55,926 nt of DNA from an uncultured SAR86 cluster bacterium (GCA_902514765.1 CABXSA010000004.1:1-55926); one strand, 5' to 3'. Counted from the first letter of the stretch, positions 41,792 through 50,555 are shown. The notes: generated by a model not told the origin, from the sequence alone. A program made the numbers and translations.

Positions 41792-43291
41792 TTACTTTGC
41801 TTCGTTTACTTTTTCCAGCCAGTCTTCATAGTTTAAAAAAGGCTTTATCTTGTTAGGATATAGTTTATTCAATTCATCAAAAGTTTTACCCAAACCACAA
41901 GAGTGTTCTGCATTTTTAATGCTTGGAAATCTTTTCAAAGCTTCTTTAAAAGAACTGATAGACATCCAATAGAAATGAGAATATTTAGATAAATCTTCTA
42001 TATCTTTTTCAGGAACTAATTCATATGTTGCAATAAGTTTTTTATCTTTGGATTCTGAAGCAATATGGGAAACCAAAAACCAATTTACCTTCTTCAGGAT
42101 CGATTCAGGTTTAGATTGTTCTTCTCCTAAACCATCTGAGGTACCATTCACCCATATTCCTTTCCTAGCCAATTTAAACCAATTTTCTATACCACTTGTC
42201 CAAATTACATTAGACAAATCAATTGCTGTGCCAGTTTCGATTGAGCTTGCTCTGGATATGTACAAACCAGCATTTTTAATGTCCTCTATTTCTTTTGTTC
42301 CATCATTGATCATTGATCGAAAGAATAATTTGAAATCTTTTTTTAATTTTGGGTAGAAATCTTTTATGGGATTTTCAAATTTAGAAAATTCTTTCTTGAA
42401 AGGTAAAAAAGACCTTTTATCAATGAGTTCATTATCTGGCGTTAAGCCTTTCTCAGTAATGATCTTTCCGAGGGAATGATTTTCTATACTGACGCCAATT
42501 TTTTGATGACAGCCTCCACCATATTTTTTAAGTTTCTCTCTCTCCTCTTCAACATTTTTAAAAACATCTAAGTCATTGATTTCATTAAGTAATTCAATAA
42601 CTCTTTTATTGCCTGACTTTACTTCAATGGCCAATGCCCCTTGACCAGGTGCACAGGGATTTTGCGAACAGGGAATTACCATCCATAAAAATTTCTCTAA
42701 GTTTTTTTTAAATGAATCTAACTCACCGGTAATTCCTACTTTAGGAAATAGCAATCTATCAATAGCAGCTTTTGCTATTACCAAACCATCAGCGTTTGAA
42801 TCTTCTAGTTTCTGAACTCTGGTTAGAATATTTCCTCTTACATCGCTAAAACTCAGAGAGTCTACTTCGAAAGGAATTGCTTTTAATAGAAACTTCGAAA
42901 GATTTTCTTGTCTTCGTGGAGAAGAAGTAAATATTTCTAATTTTTTCTTTTTGAAGGAACCCTTCTTAAAAATCAAAACATCTCTTAAGTCTGCTCTTTC
43001 TATAGTTGCGGCAAGTTCTGTCCCTTCTTCAAGATCAACTGGAAGGTCTTTCCAAGAGTGAACTGCAATATCTGCCTTTTCAGTTAATAATTCTCCTCGG
43101 ATATCTGAGGTAAAAACTCCTATCTCAGGCATTTTGTGAAGGGGTGTAGTCAAATCTATATCGCCTGAAGTATCTTTAGTTTTAAAATTTATTTTTATTT
43201 CAGGAAATTTATTTTTAATTACCTCAGAGACTTCTTGTGCTTGTATTTTTGCCAATACACTTTTTCTTGAAATAATAGTTAACTTATCCAT
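41792..43291 (-). CDS. hemC: hydroxymethylbilane synthase fused to a uroporphyrinogen III synthase-like domain
   Basis: The first ~290 residues are HemC: HSWKDLPVD, TSSPRRQ, SDVRGNILTR, APGQGALAIE, and the dipyrromethane-cofactor Cys C261 in YGGGCHQKIG. The remaining ~200 residues look like a divergent HemD, which would close the linear tetrapyrrole: an internal repeat of small alpha/beta units, VIWTSGIENWF, WVNGTSDGLGEE, and a final HSCGLGKTFDEL. This gives 499 residues against ~310 for HemC alone. HemCD fusions are known in Leptospira; activity of this domain is inferred. The start ATG at 43291 has AAGGA nine bases upstream; a TTG at 43300 is less likely. First gene of the operon. Confidence 0.88.
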   Translation of the reverse strand: MDKLTIISRKSVLAKIQAQEVSEVIKNKFPEIKINFKTKDTSGDIDLTTPLHKMPEIGVFTSDIRGELLTEKADIAVHSWKDLPVDLEEGTELAATIERADLRDVLIFKKGSFKKKKLEIFTSSPRRQENLSKFLLKAIPFEVDSLSFSDVRGNILTRVQKLEDSNADGLVIAKAAIDRLLFPKVGITGELDSFKKNLEKFLWMVIPCSQNPCAPGQGALAIEVKSGNKRVIELLNEINDLDVFKNVEEEREKLKKYGGGCHQKIGVSIENHSLGKIITEKGLTPDNELIDKRSFLPFKKEFSKFENPIKDFYPKLKKDFKLFFRSMINDGTKEIEDIKNAGLYISRASSIETGTAIDLSNVIWTSGIENWFKLARKGIWVNGTSDGLGEEQSKPESILKKVNWFLVSHIASESKDKKLIATYELVPEKDIEDLSKYSHFYWMSISSFKEALKRFPSIKNAEHSCGLGKTFDELNKLYPNKIKPFLNYEDWLEKVNEAK

Positions 43292-43401
43292 TATAACCAA
43301 TCCTTATAAACAACTATATTATTATAATACTACTAACTTTTGATATTTAGTTTGCATCTTTTTAAGTCTATAGTAATGGTCAATTCCTTGTTGGAGATGA
43401 A
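43292..43401. promoter_or_regulatory. Divergent promoter region of hemC operon and hemA
   Basis: On the minus strand TATAAT at 43326-43321 is a good -10 for the hemC operon, with a weak -35. On the plus strand TATAGT at 43369-43374 can serve hemA, again with a weak -35, and GGAG at 43393-43396 is the hemA ribosome site. No Fur box or Fnr site is recognised here, unlike the flanking iron genes. Confidence 0.5.
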
Positions 43402-44652
43402 ATGAATTATAAAAAATATTTTTCAGACGAATTGACTTCCTTGAAATCTCAAGGTTTATACAGAAAATTTAGAGAAATTAACAGAGATAAAAAGCACTTT
43501 CCAAGAGCTACAGAAAGGTTTGAAGGTATCGAAAGGCCCGTTGAAGTTTGGTGTAGTAACGATTATCTCAATTTAAGTCAGCATCCAGAAGTAATCAAGA
43601 AGTCTGTTGAAGTTATTGAAGAATTAGGAACTGGCTCTGGAGGTACTAGAAATATTTCAGGAACTTCCTCATATCATGCAGAACTTGAAAAGGAGTTAGC
43701 AAGTTTGCATAACAAACAATCCAGCCTTATATTTCCCTCCGCCTATACTGCAAATCAATCAACTTTGTGGACTTTGTGTAAAAAATTAGAGGGCATAGAA
43801 GTGTTCTCAGATGAGCTCAACCATGCATCTATGATTCAAGGAATAAAAAATGCAAATGTCCCATGTCATATATTTCGCCATAATGATGTAGGTCATTTAA
43901 GAAAGCTCTTAAATACGTCTAATGCGAGTGTTCCAAAACTAATAGTTCTTGAATCACTTTACTCTATGGAAGGCCTTAGGTCGCCGCTTAAACAAATTGT
44001 TTCTCTAGCAAAAGAATTTAATGCTTTGACTTATCTCGACGAGGTTCACTCAGTAGGACTTTATGGTACAGAAGGTAGAGGTATAGCAAATGAACAAAAT
44101 ATTTCTGATGAAATTGACATCATAAATGGAACTCTATCAAAAGCTTTTGGGCAAATGGGTGGTTATATTGCTGCTAGCTCTGACATCATTGATTTCATTA
44201 GAAGCTTTGCACCCGGTTTTATTTTTACATCTTCTGCCAATCCAAGTATTGCAGCTGCTTCAATCAAGGCCATAGAAATAGCTAAGAAATCTGAACACTT
44301 AAGAGAAGAAATTAGAAAAAATTCTGATCTCATAAGGGCTGGATTGAGAGATTTAGAGATACCGCATTTAAATAATGATAGTCACATTATTCCTATACAT
44401 CTTGAAGATCCAAGACTCTGCAAAGAGGCTGCTAATCTTCTTATCGAAGATCACGGAATTTATATTCAGCCTGTCTTCTACCCTACAGTCCCCAAGGGCG
44501 ATGAAAGATTCAGAGTTACAATCACTCCTAAGCATCAATCAAAAGATATCAAGAGATTTCTATCTTCATTGAACCAAGTTTGGGATAAGTTAAGTTTAAG
44601 AAGAGAAAGTTTCTCTTATAATCAAAAGTCTCAAGTAGCTAAAATTTACTAG
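43402..44652 (+). CDS. hemA: 5-aminolevulinate synthase (C4 pathway)
   Basis: PLP enzyme that joins glycine and succinyl-CoA to ALA. ALAS hallmarks run along the whole 416 residues: VWCSNDYLNLSQHP (49-62), GTGSGGTRNISGTSSYH (76-92), SDELNHASMIQGI, ESLYSMEG, YLDEVHSVGLYG, the PLP lysine K247 in NGTLSKAFG, and IYIQPVFYPTVPKG. They match Rhodobacter-type HemA, including residue numbering of the lysine, better than BioF or KBL. It is divergent from the hem operon, 110 bases from hemC. A C4 enzyme is unusual for a gammaproteobacterium. A perfect hairpin terminator follows. Confidence 0.94.
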   Translation: MNYKKYFSDELTSLKSQGLYRKFREINRDKKHFPRATERFEGIERPVEVWCSNDYLNLSQHPEVIKKSVEVIEELGTGSGGTRNISGTSSYHAELEKELASLHNKQSSLIFPSAYTANQSTLWTLCKKLEGIEVFSDELNHASMIQGIKNANVPCHIFRHNDVGHLRKLLNTSNASVPKLIVLESLYSMEGLRSPLKQIVSLAKEFNALTYLDEVHSVGLYGTEGRGIANEQNISDEIDIINGTLSKAFGQMGGYIAASSDIIDFIRSFAPGFIFTSSANPSIAAASIKAIEIAKKSEHLREEIRKNSDLIRAGLRDLEIPHLNNDSHIIPIHLEDPRLCKEAANLLIEDHGIYIQPVFYPTVPKGDERFRVTITPKHQSKDIKRFLSSLNQVWDKLSLRRESFSYNQKSQVAKIY

Positions 44653-44662
44653 TTTAAAAGTC

Positions 44663-44690
44663 GAAATCCCGCTGTTAAGCGGGATTTCTT
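44663..44690 (+). terminator. Rho-independent terminator after hemA
   Basis: GAAATCCCGCT pairs with AGCGGGATTTC around a GTTA loop (perfect 11-base stem, 44663-44688), followed by TTCTCT. It lies 11 bases after the hemA stop. The rest of the gap to 44814 shows nothing I can name. Confidence 0.8.
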
Positions 44691-44814
44691 CTCTCCAAAA
44701 ACTTTAATGAAATATTCAGGGGGAGATCTTTAAGAGATATGCCATGAGATGAAATGAAAAGGCTACTCTAAAAATCTTCATACTTTCATTATCGTTTTTA
44801 TCCTCTCCTAAAAT

Positions 44815-46920
44815 TTAAAAACTTCTAGAGTAGGAAATTCTTACATTTTGCGATTCTCCTACGGATACCTGATGATTTGAGTGAGAATGCGGATAATAAG
44901 TTTCATCACCTAAGTTCTCGATATTAATTCTCACAGCATCGTTTTCATTAGGAGTAATGCTCATAGACATGTCGAATCTTGTGTAGTCAGGTAGAAAAGG
45001 ACCACTAGCAGCATTTATAACAGACTCGTCTTGGTATGTTGCACCCAAACTTATTGAAAACATGTCGTTTGCTTGGTGGGTATACCATAATGAATAAGTC
45101 AGCTCAGGAACTTCTTTGGCTTTATCTCCAGTAGTATTTCTTACTGCATCAACTGATGCTAAACCAAATCGGATAGCATTTCTTTCATCAATGTCACCGT
45201 TTAATGTAATCTCAAAACCATCTATAGCTAGAGCTCTTGTCTCAGTTCCGCCAGTTCCATCCTCAGCTGCCTTGGTTTGTTCCATATCGAAATAACTTAC
45301 TGCTAGAGAAAGTCCAGAATCGGTATCGTATTTGAAACCTACTTCAGTATTTTCGAAAACGTCTGGATCAAATCTTTCGCCGCTAGTTCCAAATGTTTTA
45401 TATTGCTCACCAGAGCGAGGAATAAAACTTTCACTGTAACTTAAGTAAAGAGACATATTTTCTTGAGGCTTGTAAATGATTCCAAAACGAGGTGATATTG
45501 TTGAATCGTCTCTGCTTTTGGTAACGTCATTGCCGTTTACGGCTCCCATTCCTTCATTTGCACCAGATGTAGGTGTTGTTATTCCGTATTGTTTAACACT
45601 AATACTAACGTCGTCATATCTTGCTCCAAGGACCATTTTCCATTGATCAGCAAGATCTATGTTTCCTGTTAGATAAAAAGAAGTTACTTCAATATCTGTA
45701 TCTGATTTATTATTCAAATCAGAAGTGTAATCAACATAAGTTACATTACCTGCAGAATTTACATTGAAGTTCAAAGGCTTAGGTGTAGAGCCTGTTAAAG
45801 CAAATGTCTCGTTATCATCTTTGGTTGTTGACCAAAAAGTGTTGTAACGATAATTACTGTTCTCAGTTTCTAGAATTTCTAAACCTACAGCTAAAGTACC
45901 TCTTTCAAACTCGTTAACGTTACTTAAAGCTATAGCCAAAGTTTCTCTTAAGGTCATATCAAGATAACCGTCAAGAGTTACTACGCCTGCTGCGTAGTCA
46001 GAGGCATATAGATTTTTGTACATTTTATTAAAATCATTGGCAACAACACTCAAGTTAACTTTTCCGCTATCCGAGTAGTTATGGACAAGATTACCTTTAA
46101 GAATGTTTGCTTCAAGGGTAGTACTATTCAAGTCCAAAGTACCAATAACAAATCCATTAAGAGAGTCAATTGGGAAATTAGTACCTCCAGTTACATCGTC
46201 AGTTGGAATACCTCTATCAATAAATCTTTCATGATCTGCATATTCATAAGATAAATCTATTGTAGTTTCAGGATTTACCTGAAATCTCATTGTCGGATTT
46301 ACACCTACTCTGTCTCCATGGAACATATCTCTATGGTTGGCTAAAGAATCGGCATGGAAATTTAAACGGAAAGATATGGTATCTGAAACTTCTATATTCC
46401 CATCTAAAGCTACATCAGCACCTCCAAAAGAGTCTGCCCCTGTGTCTAATCTTCCAAAAGTTTCACCAATCTCTGCAGTTTTAGATACTCTGTTTATCAG
46501 ACCACCTGTTCCACCTCGACCAAATAGAAGTGCATTAGCACCTTTAATGATCTCAACTTGTTCAACATTATATAAAGATCTGTAATATTGGACATCGTCT
46601 CTAACTCCGTCTTGGTAAAAGTCTGCGGTAGACCTTACGCCCCTAAAAACAACCGCGTCTCTGTGTCCTTCTCCTTGAGAAGTATTCACGCCCGGCGTGT
46701 ATCTAATCAAATCGCCTATTTGTCTAAAGCCTTGGTTTCGAATGTCTTCATCAGTAATTACTGAAACTGACTGAGGAACGTCTAAAACCGGCATAGGAGG
46801 TTTAAGCGAATTAACTTGATCTTTAAAAAGAACCTTACCTTTTACTTCAAGTTCTTCATCCTGTGCAATGATTACAAAGCTAGTGATCACTAGAGCAATC
46901 ATATAAATAATTTTTTTCAT
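44815..46920 (-). CDS. TonB-dependent siderophore receptor (catecholate type)
   Basis: Outer-membrane ferric-siderophore importer of 701 residues. A signal peptide (to about residue 19) is followed by the plug domain with PQSVSVITDEDIR, RYTPGV, FRGVRS, DGVRDD and EIIKGANALLFG, then a 22-strand-type barrel ending in NVRISYSRSF with the terminal Phe. The plug most resembles the Fiu/catecholate group, so xenosiderophore use is likely; no siderophore biosynthesis genes are in view. Two Fur boxes lie upstream. Confidence 0.92.
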   Translation of the reverse strand: MKKIIYMIALVITSFVIIAQDEELEVKGKVLFKDQVNSLKPPMPVLDVPQSVSVITDEDIRNQGFRQIGDLIRYTPGVNTSQGEGHRDAVVFRGVRSTADFYQDGVRDDVQYYRSLYNVEQVEIIKGANALLFGRGGTGGLINRVSKTAEIGETFGRLDTGADSFGGADVALDGNIEVSDTISFRLNFHADSLANHRDMFHGDRVGVNPTMRFQVNPETTIDLSYEYADHERFIDRGIPTDDVTGGTNFPIDSLNGFVIGTLDLNSTTLEANILKGNLVHNYSDSGKVNLSVVANDFNKMYKNLYASDYAAGVVTLDGYLDMTLRETLAIALSNVNEFERGTLAVGLEILETENSNYRYNTFWSTTKDDNETFALTGSTPKPLNFNVNSAGNVTYVDYTSDLNNKSDTDIEVTSFYLTGNIDLADQWKMVLGARYDDVSISVKQYGITTPTSGANEGMGAVNGNDVTKSRDDSTISPRFGIIYKPQENMSLYLSYSESFIPRSGEQYKTFGTSGERFDPDVFENTEVGFKYDTDSGLSLAVSYFDMEQTKAAEDGTGGTETRALAIDGFEITLNGDIDERNAIRFGLASVDAVRNTTGDKAKEVPELTYSLWYTHQANDMFSISLGATYQDESVINAASGPFLPDYTRFDMSMSITPNENDAVRINIENLGDETYYPHSHSNHQVSVGESQNVRISYSRSF

Positions 46921-46956
46921 AACGAAATGTTCTCCATCTAATAAGAATTACTCGCG

Positions 46957-46975
46957 AATGATAATGATTATCATT
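46957..46975. promoter_or_regulatory. Fur box 1 upstream of the siderophore receptor
   Basis: AATGATAATGATTATCATT, a near-perfect 19-base Fur site 37 bases before the receptor start codon on the minus strand. Confidence 0.88.
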
Positions 46976-46984
46976 AGCCTTGTC

Positions 46985-47003
46985 AATGAGAATGATTATT
47001 ATT
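46985..47003. promoter_or_regulatory. Fur box 2 upstream of the siderophore receptor
   Basis: AATGAGAATGATTATTATT matches the same consensus with a few changes and begins nine bases after the first site ends, on roughly the same helical face. Paired sites suggest tight iron repression. Confidence 0.75.
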
Positions 47004-47026
47004 TGTATTCAGTTATATCTTAAGAA

Positions 47027-47692
47027 TTAAATAGTTAAATAATTAACTTTGCCTTCATTTAGTTCGATGATCTTATCGCACATTTCCTTTGCTTCATCTA
47101 GTTCATGAGTGACTAAGATACTTGAGGTATTTGTTTTTTTGAATAATTCCTTGCTTTCTTTTCTTAATTCTTCTCTAAGATCTTTATCTAGAGAACTGAA
47201 CGGCTCATCTAATAAAACAAGATCAGGTCCTGGAGCAATGGCTCTGGCAATTGCTACTCTTTGTTGCTGCCCTCCTGACAAAGAGTTTGGATAAGAGCTA
47301 GCAAATTGTTCTGCTTTTAAAAGTTTTAAATAACTTAGGGCTTTTGCATTTTTATCTTTATTTGATCCTTTTAAACCAAACTTAACATTCTCAAGGGCAG
47401 TTAAGTGAGGAAATAATACTTTTTCTTGAACTACCAATCCTATTCCTCTTTTGTTGGGAGGAACAAAAATATTGGTTGAACTCAAAACTGAGCCAAAATA
47501 GAAAATTTTTCCGGTTTTTGGTCTTTCTAAGCCTACAATTAATCTCAATAGAGAACTTTTGCCAATTCCAGAGGGCCCTAAAATTCCTAAAATTTCTCCT
47601 TCATTAAGACTAAAAGATATATTAGAGAAGATTTCCTTATCTTTCGTGTATTCAAAAGATAAAGAATTGACAGATAATATTTCTCTTTTCAT
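47027..47692 (-). CDS. iron(III) ABC transporter ATP-binding protein (FbpC-like, short)
   Basis: Energises ferric iron import. Walker A GPSGIGKSSLL (about 38-48), signature LSGGQQQRVAIARA, Walker B LVLLDEPFSSLD, and the H-loop TH. At 221 residues it lacks the C-terminal regulatory/iron-sensing domain that brings FbpC to about 350. It overlaps the permease gene by four bases and closes the fbpABC-type operon. Confidence 0.88.
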   Translation of the reverse strand: MKREILSVNSLSFEYTKDKEIFSNISFSLNEGEILGILGPSGIGKSSLLRLIVGLERPKTGKIFYFGSVLSSTNIFVPPNKRGIGLVVQEKVLFPHLTALENVKFGLKGSNKDKNAKALSYLKLLKAEQFASSYPNSLSGGQQQRVAIARAIAPGPDLVLLDEPFSSLDKDLREELRKESKELFKKTNTSSILVTHELDEAKEMCDKIIELNEGKVNYLTI

Positions 47693-49320
47693 TTTGCTCC
47701 TGGTCTGGAATCTCTTATTATTCTTGAAAGAAAAAAAATAGGCACTAAGCCAATTAATACTATCAACATTGCAGGACTTGCGGCTTCATACATTTTTTCC
47801 TCTGCAGCGTAAATGTATGTTGTCACAGCCAAGGTATCAAAGTTGAACGGTCTAAGAATTAAAGTTGCAGGTAACTCCTTTATTATCTCTGAAACAACAA
47901 GAATTAAACTGGTAAGAATGCTAGTTTTCATAAGAGGTATATGGATTTTGAAAAAGATTTCTAATTTAGATTTTCTTAAAGTAACCGATACATCATCCAG
48001 AGAGTTACTGAGCCTGATGTAACCGGATTCAATTGTGTTGTTGGCTAATGCAAAGGATTTAATAATGTATGCCAAAATTAAACCTAAAATTGAACCTATA
48101 AGAATTACATTGAGAAAATAATTCAAAAAATTCTTATCTAAAAAAGAAAAGAACTCAATTATACCTACTGCTAAGACTAATCCGGGTAAAGCGTATCCTA
48201 GAGATAAAAACTGACTAGTGAATTTTAATAGATAGCCTCTGTCAAATCTTTTTAAAAAATTTATATACAAAGCAAAAAAGGTGCAAAAAATTGATGCAAT
48301 TATTCCTAAAAAAATTGTATTGAAAAAACTAATTAAAATATTTTTCGAAAAGAAATTTTCTGAAGGGTAAAAGATTGCCCAGTTTGTTAATTCAATGATC
48401 GGCAAAATAAATCCCACAAAAAGAGGTAAAAAACAAAATAAAAAAATAAAAAAATTTTTTATACCTCTAAGTTTTATTTGGTTTGTTTTTTTGAACGTCG
48501 AGCCTGAGTATGAATATGACATTTTATTTCTTTCATACCTTTCTAGAAATAGAAAAAAAGTTACAAAGATTAATAACATACTCGAAAGCTGCATAGCTGT
48601 ATTTAGGTCATACATTCCAAACCATGTTCGAAATATTCCTGTAGCTAAAGTTTGGACTGCAAAATGCTCAACAGCTCCAAAGTCGGAAAGTGTTTCCATT
48701 ATTACCAAAGCTAAGCCAGCTATGATGGCAGGCCTAACTAAAGGTATAGCTAACTTAAAGAACAAAGACCGATTACTTAAGCCTAAAAGCTTACCTGCCT
48801 CAATGAGGTTTCTTGATTGATTAAGAAGAGCCATTCTTGTTGTAAGGTAAACATATGGATACAGAGTAAAAGAAAAAACAATTATTGCACCATAAATATT
48901 CCTTACATTTGGAAAGAAAATGTAATTATTTTCTAAATTGAAAATTGTTCTAATCAGCTCGTTGGCAGATCCATAAGAGTCGAAAAGCCCGGTAAATGTA
49001 TAAGCTAAAATATATGGTGGAACTGCCAGTGGCAAAATTACAGCCCATTCAAGCCAGCTTTTAAAAGAGAAGTCATAATTAGTTATGCACCAAGCTGTTC
49101 CCACCCCTAATACCAAAGACAAAAGAGATACGCCTATTATTAAATATATGGAATTTAAAATGTAATTTGGAAGAACATAATTTATTAAGTGATTCCAATT
49201 ATCTCCAAATTCACCAAATAGACTTAAAAGAATAAAAATTAAAGGCATTAAGAAAAGAAATAAAAAGATAAGAGGAATTGATTTCCAAAAAAAATCTAAA
49301 AGATAACTTTTAATTACCAT
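47689..49320 (-). CDS. iron(III) ABC transporter permease (FbpB-like)
   Basis: Inner-membrane permease of 543 residues with about 12 hydrophobic segments in two homologous halves, each with an EAA-type loop (EAGKLLGLSNRSLFFKLAIPL in the first half near residue 185, counterpart DVSVTLRKSKLEIFFKIHIPL in the second). This duplicated form is typical of FbpB and ThiP permeases; the neighbouring iron-binding protein favours ferric iron. The start lies 44 bases after the binding protein gene. Confidence 0.9.
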   Translation of the reverse strand: MVIKSYLLDFFWKSIPLIFLFLFLMPLIFILLSLFGEFGDNWNHLINYVLPNYILNSIYLIIGVSLLSLVLGVGTAWCITNYDFSFKSWLEWAVILPLAVPPYILAYTFTGLFDSYGSANELIRTIFNLENNYIFFPNVRNIYGAIIVFSFTLYPYVYLTTRMALLNQSRNLIEAGKLLGLSNRSLFFKLAIPLVRPAIIAGLALVIMETLSDFGAVEHFAVQTLATGIFRTWFGMYDLNTAMQLSSMLLIFVTFFLFLERYERNKMSYSYSGSTFKKTNQIKLRGIKNFFIFLFCFLPLFVGFILPIIELTNWAIFYPSENFFSKNILISFFNTIFLGIIASIFCTFFALYINFLKRFDRGYLLKFTSQFLSLGYALPGLVLAVGIIEFFSFLDKNFLNYFLNVILIGSILGLILAYIIKSFALANNTIESGYIRLSNSLDDVSVTLRKSKLEIFFKIHIPLMKTSILTSLILVVSEIIKELPATLILRPFNFDTLAVTTYIYAAEEKMYEAASPAMLIVLIGLVPIFFLSRIIRDSRPGAK

Positions 49321-49364
49321 TAATGTATTTTGAAGACTTGTTAGAAAAATTCAAAAAGAATTTG

Positions 49365-50396
49365 CTATTGCCATCCAACTCTATCCATCAATTTTATTGC
49401 AGCGGAATTGAATTTCCCAAATTCTGACACAACTGATGAATCTTCTTTAAAATTGATTCCAAACTGCATCATGATTTCGTTAGGCTTAACATTGCGGTTG
49501 ATGGGATATTCAAAAGTATTATTCACAAGATGTCTTTGTGCTTTTTCTGAAAGCATGAACTCTAAGAATTTAATTGCATTATCATAATTTTGTGAAGATT
49601 TTAGAATTCCTGCCCCACTTATATTTATGTGTGCACCATACTTATTTTGAGAAGGAAAAAGAATACTTACCTTTTTCCCTGCACTTAACTGTTTATCACC
49701 TTTCTTGCCTGAAAGCATTAACCCGAGATAATAACTATTTGCTATGGCTAAATCTGCCTCTTTATTAGCCACTGCTATAATCTGAGCTCTGTCATTTCCT
49801 TGAGGTTTTCTGGAAAAGTTACTTACCAACCCTTTTGCCCAATTTTCCGTATAGTTTTCTCCATATTTAGCTATTAACGAAGCAACTAAAGATTGGTTAT
49901 AGAGATTATTAGAGCTTCTTATAGCTATTTTATTTCTCCATTTAGAAGAACTAAGATCTTCATAATTTAAATTTTTTAGATCCTCGAAGTCATACTTATC
50001 TTTATTGAAAAATATGACTCTTGCTCTTTTAGCCAACGCTATCCATTTGTTATTTTCCCCTCTAAGATTTTTTGGAACGATTTGATTTACTTTTTTAGAT
50101 TCAATTTTTGTAAACAGTTGATAATCTTGAACTTTCCAAAGATTACCTGCATCAACGGTTATAAAGATATCGGCTGGAGAATTTTTCCCTTCAGATCTTA
50201 TTCTCTCAATAAGTGCCTTACTCTTACCTGAAACGATGTTTACCTTGATGCCGGTTGAATTTGTAAAAATTTTATATAGCTCAATGTCTGAATCATAATG
50301 CCTAGAGGTATAGATATTAACCTCAGAAGGAAATACAAAGTTTGTAAAAATCGTTAACGATAGAAAAAAGGCAAGTTGTTTAATAATTTTTGGCAT
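49365..50396 (-). CDS. iron(III) ABC transporter substrate-binding protein (FbpA-like)
   Basis: Periplasmic ferric-binding protein. A signal peptide (MPKIIKQLAFFLSLTIF and on) precedes VNIYTSRHYDSD, the usual FbpA N-terminal strand with Tyr and His ligands. Later NSYYLGLML carries the tandem tyrosines that bind iron in this family. I start at ATG 50396 rather than the ORF start at 50420, which falls in the Fur box. The mature length fits FbpA/IdiA (343 residues in total). First gene of the importer operon. Confidence 0.9.
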   Translation of the reverse strand: MPKIIKQLAFFLSLTIFTNFVFPSEVNIYTSRHYDSDIELYKIFTNSTGIKVNIVSGKSKALIERIRSEGKNSPADIFITVDAGNLWKVQDYQLFTKIESKKVNQIVPKNLRGENNKWIALAKRARVIFFNKDKYDFEDLKNLNYEDLSSSKWRNKIAIRSSNNLYNQSLVASLIAKYGENYTENWAKGLVSNFSRKPQGNDRAQIIAVANKEADLAIANSYYLGLMLSGKKGDKQLSAGKKVSILFPSQNKYGAHINISGAGILKSSQNYDNAIKFLEFMLSEKAQRHLVNNTFEYPINRNVKPNEIMMQFGINFKEDSSVVSEFGKFNSAAIKLMDRVGWQ

Positions 50397-50419
50397 ATAA
50401 CTAATAATAATGGAATTCA

Positions 50420-50438
50420 AATGATAATCATTCTCATT
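50420..50438. promoter_or_regulatory. Fur box upstream of the ferric iron importer
   Basis: AATGATAATCATTCTCATT, a strong 19-base Fur match 24 bases before the binding-protein start on the minus strand. It is 118 bases from the large TonB receptor start on the other side, so control of that gene is possible but less certain. Confidence 0.85.
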
Positions 50439-50540
50439 GATATTTCAAGTTCTATTCTCCTTAATATAATTGTTTTTTTTCTCCCAAAAACTCGACTTGA
50501 GGAACTGATATAGGTTAGTATTCACATATAAATTTATTAT

Positions 50541-50555
50541 CTCAGGGGGGGTAAA
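50541..50555 (+). promoter_or_regulatory. Seven-G Shine-Dalgarno region of the large TonB receptor
   Basis: CTCA followed by seven G (50545-50551), TAAA and the ATG at 50556. The G-run can pair with the anti-Shine-Dalgarno with one G-U pair. A run of seven G is rare in such AT-rich DNA, and slippage would change ribosome-site spacing. Upstream, TTGAGG near 50494 with TATTCA is a possible promoter. Confidence 0.6.

Noticed and set aside
43402..44652. Alternative identity as BioF or 2-amino-3-ketobutyrate ligase
   Set aside because: The NISGT, YPTVPKG and IYIQP segments and N-terminal region fit ALAS, and it sits with the other hem genes.
48395..48820. A 141-residue frame antisense to the iron permease
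   Set aside because: Complement of a hydrophobic coding region; basic low-complexity product with no supporting signal.
50439..50555. A second Fur box for the large TonB receptor
   Set aside because: No convincing inverted repeat beyond the site at 50420, which is nearer the importer gene.
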